The notes under the pieces: generated by a model
The model's database searches: none
Told to the model about the DNA's origin: nothing
What the model saw: the letters and a program-made list of their open reading frames with translations, nothing else
Program-made: the position numbers and the translations under genes
Shown: positions 26,901-36,784 of the stretch, piece after piece
How positions within the stretch are numbered: the first letter of the stretch is position 1
How the letters are laid out: each line of letters begins with the position of its first letter
Source of the DNA: CBDBBY01 sp965203795
GTDB taxonomy: Bacteria > Pseudomonadota > Alphaproteobacteria > Rhodobacterales > Rhodobacteraceae
Assembly: GCA_965203795.1 (NCBI GenBank)
Contig: OZ241915.1
Span: 2,232,001 to 2,296,000 of the forward strand
Length of the DNA stretch: 64,000 bases
Direction of reading: 5' to 3'

Positions 26901-28060
26901 ACGCCGCGCCTAAGAATGTCGACGATTCCGTCGCGCGGTCGCTCGCGGGTGAGCGCGAACAGCATGCCAAGGGCGAGACCTACCGCGATCATCGAGGAGC
27001 CGCCGTAAGATACCAGCGGAAGGGTCATGCCCTTCGCGGGAAGCAGCTGGACCGAAACGCCGAGGTTGATGAAGGCTTGGATTGCGAAGAGCGCCGCGAG
27101 GCCGGTGCCCGCAAGGCGGACGAAATCGTCCTTCTCCGAAAGCAGCCTGTAAAGCGACCGCACGCAAATGAAGCAGAACAGGGCGATGATTGCCACGACC
27201 ATGACGAGTCCGTACTCCTCCGCCGCCACCGCCGCGATGAAGTCGGTGTGCCCGTCGGGCAGCTGGAATTTCACTTTTCCGTTTCCGAGGCCCACGCCGA
27301 GCGTTCCTCCTTCCCGGAACGCGGACTCCGCGAACCCCAGCTGCGAATTCGGCTCGGCGTTGCCCTCGAGATAGGCAACGATTCGGCTCTGCACATGCTC
27401 GGAAAGGTGGAAGGCGAGCAGTCCGGCCGAGCCAACAAGCGCGCCGATCAGGATGAGCATCAGGATCGGTCCGCCGGAGGCGAAATAGAGTATGCACCAG
27501 CTGAACACCACCAGACTCGCCTGGCCGAAGTCGGGCTGGAGGGCCAGCGCGGCGGCAATGAAGCAAGCGAAGCCAAGGGACAGCAGCAGGCCGCGGCGGT
27601 CGCCCGATTCCATGGAAGCGGACATGAGCCATGCGGAGAAAACGACGAATCCGGGCTTGAGGAATTCGGAGGGCTGGACCGAACCGACCCCGAACGAGAA
27701 CCACCGGACCGCACCCTTGCCGAAATCCGTCCCGAACGCCGGCAGAAGCATCAGCCCAAGGAACGAGATGCCGAAAATCCCGATCCCGATGCGGCGAACC
27801 GTGGTGGGCGAAGCTACGGACACGGCGGCCATCGCCATCAGCGCCGCGATGCCGAACACCGCGTGCCTCTGCACGTAATGGAAAACCGGCATCGAATGCT
27901 TTTCGGCCAACGGCGGAGAGGCGGCGAACGACAGCAGCAGTCCGATCGCAAACAGAATCAGAACCGCCGCGATGCTGAGGTGGTCGATTGTGCGCCACCA
28001 GTTCGGCAATATGGGATCGTCGGGTTCGGGCTTGAACGTCCCGAAGACCATGTCGGTCAT
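26897..28060 (-). CDS. ftsW: Septal SEDS glycosyltransferase FtsW
   Basis: This 387-residue polytopic SEDS protein polymerises lipid II at the septum with FtsI. It has about ten hydrophobic segments, the conserved QPDFGQASLV segment, a GLGNGKVKFQLPDGHTDF periplasmic loop and the C-terminal PLVSYGGSSM motif. I chose ATG 28060 (MTDMVFGTFKPEP); ATG 28051 is an equally short alternative. A gap of about 156 bp separates it from murD, unusually large for this cluster, with no gene inside. Confidence 0.95.
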   Translation of the reverse strand: MTDMVFGTFKPEPDDPILPNWWRTIDHLSIAAVLILFAIGLLLSFAASPPLAEKHSMPVFHYVQRHAVFGIAALMAMAAVSVASPTTVRRIGIGIFGISFLGLMLLPAFGTDFGKGAVRWFSFGVGSVQPSEFLKPGFVVFSAWLMSASMESGDRRGLLLSLGFACFIAAALALQPDFGQASLVVFSWCILYFASGGPILMLILIGALVGSAGLLAFHLSEHVQSRIVAYLEGNAEPNSQLGFAESAFREGGTLGVGLGNGKVKFQLPDGHTDFIAAVAAEEYGLVMVVAIIALFCFICVRSLYRLLSEKDDFVRLAGTGLAALFAIQAFINLGVSVQLLPAKGMTLPLVSYGGSSMIAVGLALGMLFALTRERPRDGIVDILRRGV

Positions 28061-28216
28061 GGTTGAACGCCTGTATCTGCTCGATGTCGGCTCTGGCGGC
28101 CGATCCGAATCTTGGAGACTAGCGGAACAGGGCCAAGAGTCCACGAAAAATTCCGGCCGGAAAGCCCGTCCGGCGGATTTGTTGCAAATCCGCGATCGTT
28201 GGCGGCCTGGACAGCG

Positions 28217-29611
28217 CTACGGCTGGAACCGCCTCCGGACTTCCTCGATGAAATGCGATCCCCGCGCTTCGAAGTCGGGATACTGGTCGAAGCTGGCCGC
28301 CGCGGGCGCGAGAAGCACCGTGTCGCCCGGCTCCGCGTCGGATGCCGCGAGCGACACCGCGTCCTCCATGGTCCGGCAAATCGCGCAGGGCGTCCCGCCG
28401 AGCTGCAGGGCGAACTCCCTCGCCGAGTGGCCGATGAGGTACGCCTTAACCACGTTTTCCAAACAGCCCGACAACGGGGCGAGCCCGCGTTCCTTTCCAA
28501 GTCCTCCCGCAATCCAGCGGATGTTGCTGAACGCGTTAAGGGCCATCGCAGCGCTTTCGGCGTTGGTTGATTTCGAGTCGTTGACGCACAGCACGCCTCC
28601 GTACTCGCCGACGATCTGCGTGCGGTGCGGCAGGCCGGCAAAGGTTCGGAAGCCCTTCTCCACGTCGGCGGCGTCGAGGCCGCAGCCGAGGCAGACGGCC
28701 GTTGCGGCGCAGGCGTTCTGTCGGTTGTGGACGCCGGCCAACGCCCTGATGCCGTCCAGGTCGACGCGGACTTCAGGTCCGCCGAGGCTTGCGGCGATGC
28801 AGCCTTCGCGCACGCAAACGCTTGGCGGCCTCCCGGCCGAATCGCGCGCCGCCGACACGCGCACGGTCGTTCCCGGCGCCGTCCGCGCGGCGGTCTGCGA
28901 GGCGAGAAAGCGGCTTTCGTTGTCGTCGACGCCAATCACGGCGCGGCGAAGGCTGCGCCCGCCGAACAGCCGCCTCTTCGCGGAAAAATACCCGCCCAAG
29001 CCTCCGTGCCGTCCGAGATGGTCCGGCGTCAGGTTCAGAAACACCGCGATGTCCGGATCCAGGACGCTCGCTACATCGCATTGGTAGGAAGATGCCTCCA
29101 ATACGACGATCTCGCCGTCCCCGGGAGGATCAATGCCCAGAACCCCTTGCCCGATGTTGCCCGCGATCTGCGCTGCGCGACCGGAATGCGTCAGGGTATG
29201 GTGGATGAGCGCGGACGTCGTGGATTTCCCGTTGGATCCGGTGACAGCGACGATCACGGGTCCGCGCCCTTCTTCCGCGTCCGGACGGATTGATTTGAAG
29301 AACACGCCGATGTCGTTGTCGACCGGAACGCCCGCATCCGCCGCGGCAAGGACCATGCGGTTAGGTTCGGGGTAAAGGTGCTGCACGCCCGGCGAAACCA
29401 CCAGGCAATCGATTCCCTCCCAAGCGCATTCCGCCGAAAGGTCTTCCAGGGGAACGCCCGCTGCGCGCGCGCTGTCCCGCGCGTCCGCCGCCTCGTCCCA
29501 TCCGGCGATTTCGGCCCCGCCTGCGGCGAGGGACTCGGCAGCCGTCAGGCCGGTCCTGCCGAGGCCCAGAACGGCAATGCGTTTCCCGCCGACCCCGCGC
29601 GCGGGTACCAC
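28217..29611 (-). CDS. murD: UDP-N-acetylmuramoylalanine--D-glutamate ligase MurD
   Basis: This 464-residue Mur ligase adds D-Glu to UDP-MurNAc-L-Ala. It has the N-terminal LGLGRTGLTAAESL, the ATP loop VTGSNGKSTTSALIHH, the LEASSYQ segment and NDSKSTNAESAAMAL, all typical of MurD. The start is a GTG that directly follows the mraY stop with no intervening bases. Order mraY-murD-ftsW is canonical. Confidence 0.97.
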   Translation of the reverse strand: MVPARGVGGKRIAVLGLGRTGLTAAESLAAGGAEIAGWDEAADARDSARAAGVPLEDLSAECAWEGIDCLVVSPGVQHLYPEPNRMVLAAADAGVPVDNDIGVFFKSIRPDAEEGRGPVIVAVTGSNGKSTTSALIHHTLTHSGRAAQIAGNIGQGVLGIDPPGDGEIVVLEASSYQCDVASVLDPDIAVFLNLTPDHLGRHGGLGGYFSAKRRLFGGRSLRRAVIGVDDNESRFLASQTAARTAPGTTVRVSAARDSAGRPPSVCVREGCIAASLGGPEVRVDLDGIRALAGVHNRQNACAATAVCLGCGLDAADVEKGFRTFAGLPHRTQIVGEYGGVLCVNDSKSTNAESAAMALNAFSNIRWIAGGLGKERGLAPLSGCLENVVKAYLIGHSAREFALQLGGTPCAICRTMEDAVSLAASDAEPGDTVLLAPAAASFDQYPDFEARGSHFIEEVRRRFQP

Positions 29612-30697
29612 TTATCTCACCTTCAGGGTCGCGAGTCCGGCGAGAGCGAGGATGAGCGCGACTATCCAGAACCGGATCACGATCTGCGACTCGGCCCAGC
29701 CCTTCCGTTCGAAGTGATGGTGGATCGGCGCCATCAGGAAGATCCGCTTCCGCGTGTACTTGAAGTAGGCAACTTGGATTATCACGCTGAGCGCCTCGAT
29801 GACGAAAAGGCCGCCGATGATCGCAAGCACGATCTCGTGCTTGGTCAGCATTCCGATCGCGCCGACTGCGCCGCCGAGCGCGAGCGATCCGGTGTCGCCC
29901 ATGAACACGGCGGCCGGCGGCGCGTTGTACCAGAGGAATCCCAGCCCTCCGCCGATCAGCCCGGCCACGAACACCACGATCTCTCCGGTGCCTGGAACGT
30001 AGTGGACATCCAGATACTCGGTGAAGTCCACCCTGCCGACGGCGTAGGCGATAACGCCCAGAGCGGCGGCGGCGATCATGACGGGCATGATCGCAAGCCC
30101 GTCCAGCCCGTCGGTCAGGTTGACGGCGTTCGCCGAGCCCACGATCACGATCATCGAGAACGGGACGAAGAGGATTCCTGCGTCCAGCAGGAACTCCTTG
30201 AATATGGGAACCGCGATCATTCCCGATAGGCCCTCGGGATGGATCAGCATCGCGCCCCATGCCGCAAGCCCCGCGATCACCAAGCCCGCGAGGAACTTCA
30301 TGCGCGCGCTCAGGCCCTTGGAGCTGTTGACGGCGACTTTCCGCACGTCGTCGACAAGGCCGATCGCCCCGAACGCGAGGGTCACAAGCAGGACGATCCA
30401 TATGTGGAGATTGTCCAGCCTCGCCCAAAGCAGCGTCGACACGACGATAGCGCCCAGGATGAGCACGCCGCCCATCGTCGGCGTTCCCGCCTTCGACAGC
30501 AAGTGGCCCTCGGGACCGTCCTCCCGGATCGGCTGCCCGTTCTTCTGCCTTTTCTTCAATAGATTGATAAGCGGCCTTCCGAACAGGAACCCGAACAACA
30601 GCGCGGTCATCATGGCTCCGCCGGCGCGGAAGGTTATGTATCTGAACAAATTGAAGAAATCTCCTCCGTCGGAAAGCCCTGTCAAAAAATGCAGCAT
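29612..30697 (-). CDS. mraY: Phospho-MurNAc-pentapeptide transferase MraY
   Basis: This 361-residue polytopic membrane enzyme makes lipid I from UDP-MurNAc-pentapeptide and undecaprenyl phosphate. Conserved parts are GTPTMGGVLIL, the Asp-rich VNLTDGLDGLA, MGDTGSLALGG, and the His-rich IHHHFERKGW. Length is 361, as in E. coli (360). It directly abuts murF and murD. Confidence 0.98.
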   Translation of the reverse strand: MLHFLTGLSDGGDFFNLFRYITFRAGGAMMTALLFGFLFGRPLINLLKKRQKNGQPIREDGPEGHLLSKAGTPTMGGVLILGAIVVSTLLWARLDNLHIWIVLLVTLAFGAIGLVDDVRKVAVNSSKGLSARMKFLAGLVIAGLAAWGAMLIHPEGLSGMIAVPIFKEFLLDAGILFVPFSMIVIVGSANAVNLTDGLDGLAIMPVMIAAAALGVIAYAVGRVDFTEYLDVHYVPGTGEIVVFVAGLIGGGLGFLWYNAPPAAVFMGDTGSLALGGAVGAIGMLTKHEIVLAIIGGLFVIEALSVIIQVAYFKYTRKRIFLMAPIHHHFERKGWAESQIVIRFWIVALILALAGLATLKVR

Positions 30698-32140
30698 TCA
30701 GGTCGCCTCTTCGCCTTCCTGGGCCCTTGCGTTGCCGAGCCGCCGGATCGCCGCGGCCACCAGCGAGATCTTCGACCCCTTCGATCCCTTGACCAGAACC
30801 ACATCCCCGGGACCAGCGAGACTGTGGGCCTTTCTCGCCAGGTCGTCAGCGGTGCCGCACCAGCATCCCTTTTTGTTGGAAGGCAGGGCATCGTGGAGGC
30901 TGCGCATGAGCGGTCCTGCGCAATGGACAACGGAGATCGCCTTCATCGACGGGTGGCGGGCGAAGCCAGCATGCAGGTCGGCCTCGCTCCTGCCCAGCTC
31001 CAGCATGTCGCCGAGCACCGCAACCCGGCGTCCGGCGCGGGCGCCCGGGCTAGGGGGGCCCGGAACGGCGGCGGCAAGCACCTCGAGCGACGCGGACAGG
31101 GATGCGGGATTGGCGTTGAACGCGTCGTCCATGAGGCTGATGGACTGGTCGCCGTGCCTGTCCAGACGCACGGTGTGGCGCGCGCCTCTGCCGTCCGGAG
31201 GCGCCCATTTGTGCAAATCCAGCGCCGCGATAACGGAATCCGCTCCCACCGCATCCACGGTTGCCAGCACGCCGAGGGCGTTTTCCGCAAAGTGCCTCCC
31301 GTGGGCGGCCAGCTTCAGGAACTGGGTTCGCCCGCGCGCCAAAGCCCGGGCGACGGTTCCGTCCTGCAGGACTTTGACATCCACAAGACGGTAGTCCGCT
31401 CCATCGGCGGATCCGAAAGTGACTGTTCGAGCGCCCGCCCGCACCGCCGCTTCGCCCATCGACCTGAAGCGCGACGCCTCCGCATGAACGACGGCGGTTC
31501 CATTGGGCTCGAGACCCAGAAACACCGCCGCCTTTTCCTCGGCGATCTCCTCAATGCCGCGAAAGGCGGCCAAGTGCGCACCGGCGACCAGCGTAACCAA
31601 GGCGGCGTGCGGCCTCGCCATTCTGCTGAGCGGCTCGATTTCGCCCGGCTGGTTCATTCCGATCTCGATTACGGCGAATTCGGCGTCGGCGGGCAGTCGC
31701 GCCAGCGTTAGCGGCACGCCCCAATGGTTGTTGAAGCTCTTCTCGGCTGAATGCGTCCTGCCTTGGAATCCGAGCGTGCGCGAGAGCATCTCCTTCGACG
31801 AGGTTTTCCCGGCCGATCCCGTAACGGCAATGACTTTCGCGCTGCTTCTCGCGCGCCCGGCAGCGCCCAGCCTCTCCAGCGCGGCTTGGACCTCTTCGAC
31901 AATCAAGAGCGGCGCGCCGTCGGCAAGCCCTTTCGGCATCCGTTCGACCATCGCCGCCGACGCTCCGGCCTTGAACGCATCCGCAACAAAATCGTGGCCG
32001 TCCCTGTTGTCCTTCAGCGCGACGAACAGGTCGCCCGGTTCAACGGCTCTGCTGTCGATCGACACGCCTGACGCCCGCCAGCCGCGGGTCGACCGCCCGC
32101 CTGTTGCGGAATCGGCGTCTCCGGATTCCCAAAGCGTCAT
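30698..32140 (-). CDS. murF: UDP-MurNAc-tripeptide--D-Ala-D-Ala ligase MurF
   Basis: This 480-residue Mur ligase adds the D-Ala-D-Ala dipeptide made by Ddl. It shows GVSIDSRAVEPGDLFVALKD in the N-terminal domain, ATP loop VTGSAGKTSSKEML, the middle NNHWGVPLTLARL, and DDAFNANPASLSASL. It overlaps the end of murE by 4 bp and abuts mraY. Confidence 0.97.
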   Translation of the reverse strand: MTLWESGDADSATGGRSTRGWRASGVSIDSRAVEPGDLFVALKDNRDGHDFVADAFKAGASAAMVERMPKGLADGAPLLIVEEVQAALERLGAAGRARSSAKVIAVTGSAGKTSSKEMLSRTLGFQGRTHSAEKSFNNHWGVPLTLARLPADAEFAVIEIGMNQPGEIEPLSRMARPHAALVTLVAGAHLAAFRGIEEIAEEKAAVFLGLEPNGTAVVHAEASRFRSMGEAAVRAGARTVTFGSADGADYRLVDVKVLQDGTVARALARGRTQFLKLAAHGRHFAENALGVLATVDAVGADSVIAALDLHKWAPPDGRGARHTVRLDRHGDQSISLMDDAFNANPASLSASLEVLAAAVPGPPSPGARAGRRVAVLGDMLELGRSEADLHAGFARHPSMKAISVVHCAGPLMRSLHDALPSNKKGCWCGTADDLARKAHSLAGPGDVVLVKGSKGSKISLVAAAIRRLGNARAQEGEEAT

Positions 32141-33672
32141 GCTCCGCGCCCCTCCAAAACCCTGACCGCGATGCTCGCCTGCTCGGAATCGTTGAACGGA
32201 AGGACGGAGTCGCCGATCTGCTGGCCAGCCTCATGCCCTTTCCCTGCGATGATCAGCCCGTCGCCCGGGCGCATTTCTCCGACTGCCGTCAGGATCGCTT
32301 CGGCGCGGTCTCCGATTTCGGTCGCGCCGGGGCAGCGCGACATGATTTCCGACCTGATCGCCGCGGGATGCTCGGAACGCGGATTGTCGTCCGTGACGAA
32401 CTGCCGCTCGGAAAGCCTGGCTGCGACTTCGCCCATCAGCGGCCGCTTCGCGCGATCCCTGTCCCCGCCGGCTCCGAACACCAGCAGCAGCCTTCCGGGA
32501 ATATGCGGGCGCACGGAAGTGAGCGCCGTCTCCAAGCCGCCGGGGGTATGGGCGTAATCCACGAATACCGGCGAGCCGTCGCGCCTGCGCGCGGCCAGCT
32601 CCATGCGTCCGCGAACGGGTTCCAGCGCTTCAAGCGCGCCGAACACATCGCTGGGCTCCTCGCCCGTCCCGATCAGCAACGCCGCCGCAATCAGCGCGTT
32701 CAGCGCTTGGAAGCCGCCGGCAAGCCGAAGGCGCGCGCCATGCGCCTCGCCCCGCCACTCGAACGCGATTTCCTGTCCAAAGGAATCAAACGTCTGCGAT
32801 TCAAGCCTGATGTCGGCGTCTTGGCAGCCCACCGTTGCCAAGCCGAGTCCGCGCCGCTTGGCGACCTCCGCCATTCGGCGCCCGGCCTCGCTGTCGACGC
32901 AGACCGCTGCAGTGCCGCCGTCCGCCATGTTCCGTTTGAAAAGGCCCGACTTCGCGTCGAAATAGGAGCGAAGATCGGGATGGTAGTCCAAATGCTCGTG
33001 CGAAAGGTTCGTGAACGCCGCCGCGTTGAACTTGAGACCGTCCAGCCGTCTCTGCGAAAGCCCGTGGGACGACGCCTCAAGCGCGGCATGGTCGACGCCT
33101 TCCGCCTTCATCGCGGCGAGATGCCGATGGAGGGTGACCGGATCCGGCGTTGTATGGCCAAGCCGCGCTGAATACGCGCCTTCAATGCCGGTCGTTCCGC
33201 AGTTTGCGGCATCCTTGCCCAGCGCCTGCCAAAGCTGGCGGCACATGGTCGCGACAGACGTCTTTCCGTTCGTGCCTGTCACGGCGACGAGCGTGACGGG
33301 CGCTTCGCCGAACCAGTTCGACGCCGCTCCCGCAAATGCCGACCGGGGAGACTCGCTGACCAGAAGCTGTATTTTCCTTCGGACGCGGTCGTCGATCATT
33401 CGCGCGCCCGCGCCGTCGGTCAGCACCGCAACGGCGCCGTTCCCGACCGCATGCGCGGCATAGTTTGCGCCGTGGACCCGCGTGCCGGGCAGCGCCGCGA
33501 ACAAAAACCCCGCGCCTACCCGTCCGCTTTCCTCCGACAGTCCGTAAATCCTGGCGGCCGGGTCGGCGGCATCGGCGAAACCGAGCTGGGATAGCGTCCT
33601 GCATGCGCCGCGCGCGGCCTGTCTTGCGCGAACCGGCTTCGCGCATTCGCGATTCACGGCGGACGCTTCCAT
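32137..33672 (-). CDS. murE: UDP-MurNAc-dipeptide--meso-diaminopimelate ligase MurE
   Basis: This 511-residue Mur ligase adds the third stem-peptide residue. The ATP loop is VTGTNGKTSVATM, and the DNPR motif (in TDDNPRSEHP) is the signature for meso-diaminopimelate rather than lysine, as expected for a Gram-negative cell wall. It overlaps murF by 4 bp and starts 12 bp after the ftsI stop. Confidence 0.97.
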   Translation of the reverse strand: MEASAVNRECAKPVRARQAARGACRTLSQLGFADAADPAARIYGLSEESGRVGAGFLFAALPGTRVHGANYAAHAVGNGAVAVLTDGAGARMIDDRVRRKIQLLVSESPRSAFAGAASNWFGEAPVTLVAVTGTNGKTSVATMCRQLWQALGKDAANCGTTGIEGAYSARLGHTTPDPVTLHRHLAAMKAEGVDHAALEASSHGLSQRRLDGLKFNAAAFTNLSHEHLDYHPDLRSYFDAKSGLFKRNMADGGTAAVCVDSEAGRRMAEVAKRRGLGLATVGCQDADIRLESQTFDSFGQEIAFEWRGEAHGARLRLAGGFQALNALIAAALLIGTGEEPSDVFGALEALEPVRGRMELAARRRDGSPVFVDYAHTPGGLETALTSVRPHIPGRLLLVFGAGGDRDRAKRPLMGEVAARLSERQFVTDDNPRSEHPAAIRSEIMSRCPGATEIGDRAEAILTAVGEMRPGDGLIIAGKGHEAGQQIGDSVLPFNDSEQASIAVRVLEGRGA

Positions 33673-33684
33673 GCGCTGCGACGC

Positions 33685-35415
33685 TCAGAGCACGCCGGCG
33701 CCGGGCAGGACGCCGATGATCGGAGCGACCCTGCTGACGATTTCCACGGCGACCGGAACGGCGGTCCATCCGGCGGTTCTGCGCACCTCTTCGCCATCGT
33801 CCAATGCCGGCTCGTCCAAAGTAACGACCAGAACGTAGCGCGGATTCTCCGACGGAAAGAACGAAGCGAACGTTGCCAGAACACGTTCGTCGCTGTAGCC
33901 GCCCCTCGGGTCCGGCTTGTCCGCCGTGCCGGTCTTGCCGCCGATCGAGAAGCCTTCGATGTTTGCGATCGTAGCGGTCCCCTCCTTCACGACGTCGCGC
34001 AGAATCCGCCGCATCGCTTCCGAAGTGGCCTCGGAAATCACCCGCCGCCCTCGGGGAACCACGCCGCCCCGGTTGAGAATCGTTGGTTCGACCGTAGTTC
34101 CTCCGTTGACCAGCGCCGCATAGGCCGCACCGAGATGCATGGGGCTGACCGCGATTCCATGCCCGTAGGAAATCGTAACGGATGCGACCTGCTTCCATCT
34201 CGACGGCCAGCTCGGATTCGCGAGACGCGCCTCGGCCAGCTCCAGCCCGGTCCGCTCCAGAAGGCCGAGCGATCCGAGGAAATCCTTCTGCCGTTCCGGC
34301 CCGATCATTTGCGCCAGCCGCGCCGACCCGACATTCGAGCTCTTGACCACGATTTCGGTAACCGACCTCGAGTCCCTGGGATACATGTCTTTGAAGGTAA
34401 ACCTTCCGATCTTGAACGGGCTCGTGTCCAAAACCGTATCCTCGTTCACGAGACCTAGCTCGATCGCCTGGGCGGCGGCAAAGGGCTTGAACGTGGAGCC
34501 CAGTTCGTACGTCCCCTGCGCGGTCCGGTTGAACAGCGGGTTCGAGCCGGGCTTCGCGCCCTTGTTGTACGCATTTCTGTCGTTGGGGTCGAAGTCCGGC
34601 AAGGACGCCAGAGCCAGGATTTCGCCCGTGTCCACATCCATGATGAACGCGCTGCCGCCGAGCGCCTTCATGAGGCGGATTCCGTCGCCGAGCACCTTTT
34701 CGACGACAGCTTGAGCCCGAGCGTCCAGCGACAGGCCGAGCACCCGGCCGCCGTTTTCGGGATCGCTCAGATATTCGTCGAAATGCAGTTCCACGCCCGC
34801 AACGCCCTTGACCTCTGCGGCTTGGACCCCCTCCTTGCCGAAGGCCGTTCCGCCGAGGACATGGGCCGCGAGCGAGCCGTTGGGATACACGCGCACCTCC
34901 CGCGGCCCGAGATAGAGTCCCGGCTCGCCGACGTCGCGCACGGCGGCGGCCTGTTCGGGCGAGATCTTCCGCTTGATCCAGATGAATCTCTGAGCGCCGG
35001 TGAACCTCTTGAACAGCTTGTCGGCATCCAGGTCCGGGAATATCGCGGCCAGCGTCGCCGCCGCATGCTCCGGATTGCCGTGATGCCTCAGTTCATCGGC
35101 CATCACGTAGAGCGAGTGCCCCGGCAGATTTGTGGCAAGCAATACGCCGTTGCGGTCGACCAAGTCGATCCTCTGGGAGAACACCTCGGACGAGCGAGCT
35201 GCCGACTTCGGTTCAACCGGATCCGACCACGACACCGCCGCGGTCCTGACGGCCACCAGGATGAACGCCGCGCAGAAGCCGCACGCGATGATAAACAGCC
35301 TCAGTTTCGGGCCTTTTGCGATGCCGGAAGGGCGTCTGATCCGCTGGCGTTCGTCCGCTTCGTTTCCTGAAGCATCCCTGGGATGCGATTCGAACCGCTT
35401 GCGACGCCTGAGCAT
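33685..35415 (-). CDS. ftsI: Septal penicillin-binding protein FtsI (PBP3)
   Basis: This 576-residue class B transpeptidase cross-links septal peptidoglycan. After a short basic cytoplasmic tail (MLRRRKRFESHP) there is one membrane segment (LFIIACGFCAAFILVAV), a dimerisation domain, and the transpeptidase domain with the catalytic STFK (in ELGSTFKPFAAAQA), SSN and KTG (GGKTGTADK) motifs. I chose ATG 35415, which starts just after the ftsL stop; a longer reading would run through ftsL in another frame. The order ftsL-ftsI-murE is canonical. Confidence 0.96.
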   Translation of the reverse strand: MLRRRKRFESHPRDASGNEADERQRIRRPSGIAKGPKLRLFIIACGFCAAFILVAVRTAAVSWSDPVEPKSAARSSEVFSQRIDLVDRNGVLLATNLPGHSLYVMADELRHHGNPEHAAATLAAIFPDLDADKLFKRFTGAQRFIWIKRKISPEQAAAVRDVGEPGLYLGPREVRVYPNGSLAAHVLGGTAFGKEGVQAAEVKGVAGVELHFDEYLSDPENGGRVLGLSLDARAQAVVEKVLGDGIRLMKALGGSAFIMDVDTGEILALASLPDFDPNDRNAYNKGAKPGSNPLFNRTAQGTYELGSTFKPFAAAQAIELGLVNEDTVLDTSPFKIGRFTFKDMYPRDSRSVTEIVVKSSNVGSARLAQMIGPERQKDFLGSLGLLERTGLELAEARLANPSWPSRWKQVASVTISYGHGIAVSPMHLGAAYAALVNGGTTVEPTILNRGGVVPRGRRVISEATSEAMRRILRDVVKEGTATIANIEGFSIGGKTGTADKPDPRGGYSDERVLATFASFFPSENPRYVLVVTLDEPALDDGEEVRRTAGWTAVPVAVEIVSRVAPIIGVLPGAGVL

Positions 35416-35417
35416 TG

Positions 35418-35774
35418 CTACCTCGGCCCGATGCCGAATCTGCTCAGCTGCCGAATGTGGGCGCGGCGCGCGGCGGGCTCCGCCCCGCCGTCCCTGAACG
35501 GAATCGAGTCGATGCTGGCGAATTTCGGTTCGCCAAGCGGGCCCAGCCTCAGCTCGTCGAAATTGAGATCGACGATCTCCGCCAAGCGCTCCGCTCGCGT
35601 CAGGTACGCCCACTCGGCGCGCAAATACTGCAGGTAGTCGTACTGATCGGCGATCGACGTCTGCAGCTCCTTTACCGCGTCCATCCTCGCTTTGGTTTTG
35701 TAATTCTCCATGTAGGCCCACCAGGCCATCGCGATCACCGCAAGCGACATGGCTCCGTACAGCAGCGTTCGCAT
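35418..35774 (-). CDS. ftsL: Cell division protein FtsL
   Basis: This 118-residue bitopic membrane protein was assigned largely by position between rsmH and ftsI. It has a very short N-terminus, a transmembrane segment (about residues 4-22, LLYGAMSLAVIAMAWWAY), then a coiled-coil-like helix (MDAVKELQTSIADQYDYL) and the YLTRAERLAEIV segment seen in alphaproteobacterial FtsL-like proteins. Its ATG overlaps the rsmH stop (TGATG), and it ends 2 bp before ftsI. Sequence conservation in this family is low, so the name rests on context and topology. Confidence 0.88.
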   Translation of the reverse strand: MRTLLYGAMSLAVIAMAWWAYMENYKTKARMDAVKELQTSIADQYDYLQYLRAEWAYLTRAERLAEIVDLNFDELRLGPLGEPKFASIDSIPFRDGGAEPAARRAHIRQLSRFGIGPR

Positions 35775-36784
35775 CAGTGCACCGATCCCTCGAAGCTTTC
35801 GGGCAAAACGGCGAACTCCGTCGCTGCGGCGGCCCGCGCGGCTGTCCGGCGGGCGACGCGAAGCTTTGCGGATCTCGACCTCGGATTGGCCGAAACCTCG
35901 GCGCTTCCGGGCGTCGCGGGCTTCCGCAGCACCGGTTCGAAGGTCGCCTGCGCTCTGATCGCCGGCGGCTGATGGCGGCTGCCGGACGCTGCTCCGCCCT
36001 TGGAACGCAGGAACTGCTTCACGATCCTGTCCTCGAGCGAATGAAAGCTGATCACAGCCAGAATCCCGCCGGGACGCAGCGCCCGCTCCGACGCGCACAA
36101 GCCCGACGAAAGCTGCCTCAGCTCGTCGTTCACGGCGATCCGCAGCGCTTGGAAGCATCTTGTTGCAGGATGAGCGGCGCCCTTCCGCCCTGCTCTTGCG
36201 GCGCCGGAAATGATTTCCGACAGCTGTCCGGTTGTCGCGATCGGCGTGCTTCGGCGGCGCTCGGCGATCCGGCGCGCGACTGATCGCGCCGCCTTCTCTT
36301 CGCCGTAGCGCCGGAAGATCTCCGCCAAGCGCTCCTCCGATGCTGAATTGACAATTTCGGCTGCTGAAATTCCGGTCCGGCTCATCCGCATGTCTAGCGG
36401 GCCGTCCCTCATGAACGAGAAGCCGCGTTCCGCCTGGTCGAGCTGGGGCGACGAGACGCCGAGATCGAACACGACGCCGTCCACGGGAAGCCGCCCCGCG
36501 ATTTCGGGAAGCGCGTCGAAGTCGCCGAACAGGCCGCCCACCAGGCGGACCCGTTCGTCGACGCCGGATGAATCGGCTGCCGAAAGGGCGTCCGGATCCC
36601 TGTCGATCCCGAACACCCTGTCCGCGCCGGCGTTGACCAGGGCGCGCGCGTAGCAGCCTGCCCCGTAGGTGCAGTCGACCCAGACGCCCCGGACCGGGGC
36701 AACCGTTTCGAGAAGCGCTCCGAGAAGCACCGGCTTGTGGCGTCGCCCGGTCGGGGACTCCCGCAGTCCGGGGACGCCATCCAT
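35774..36784 (-). CDS. rsmH: 16S rRNA m4C1402 methyltransferase RsmH
   Basis: This 336-residue SAM-dependent methyltransferase modifies N4 of C1402 in 16S rRNA (MraW). It begins with HKPVLLGALLE, has the SAM loop DCTYGAGCYARALVNAG, VVFDLGVSSPQLD, the FQALRIAVNDEL helix and VISFHSLEDRIVKQF. It follows mraZ with no gap and overlaps ftsL, in canonical dcw order. Confidence 0.97.
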   Translation of the reverse strand: MDGVPGLRESPTGRRHKPVLLGALLETVAPVRGVWVDCTYGAGCYARALVNAGADRVFGIDRDPDALSAADSSGVDERVRLVGGLFGDFDALPEIAGRLPVDGVVFDLGVSSPQLDQAERGFSFMRDGPLDMRMSRTGISAAEIVNSASEERLAEIFRRYGEEKAARSVARRIAERRRSTPIATTGQLSEIISGAARAGRKGAAHPATRCFQALRIAVNDELRQLSSGLCASERALRPGGILAVISFHSLEDRIVKQFLRSKGGAASGSRHQPPAIRAQATFEPVLRKPATPGSAEVSANPRSRSAKLRVARRTAARAAAATEFAVLPESFEGSVH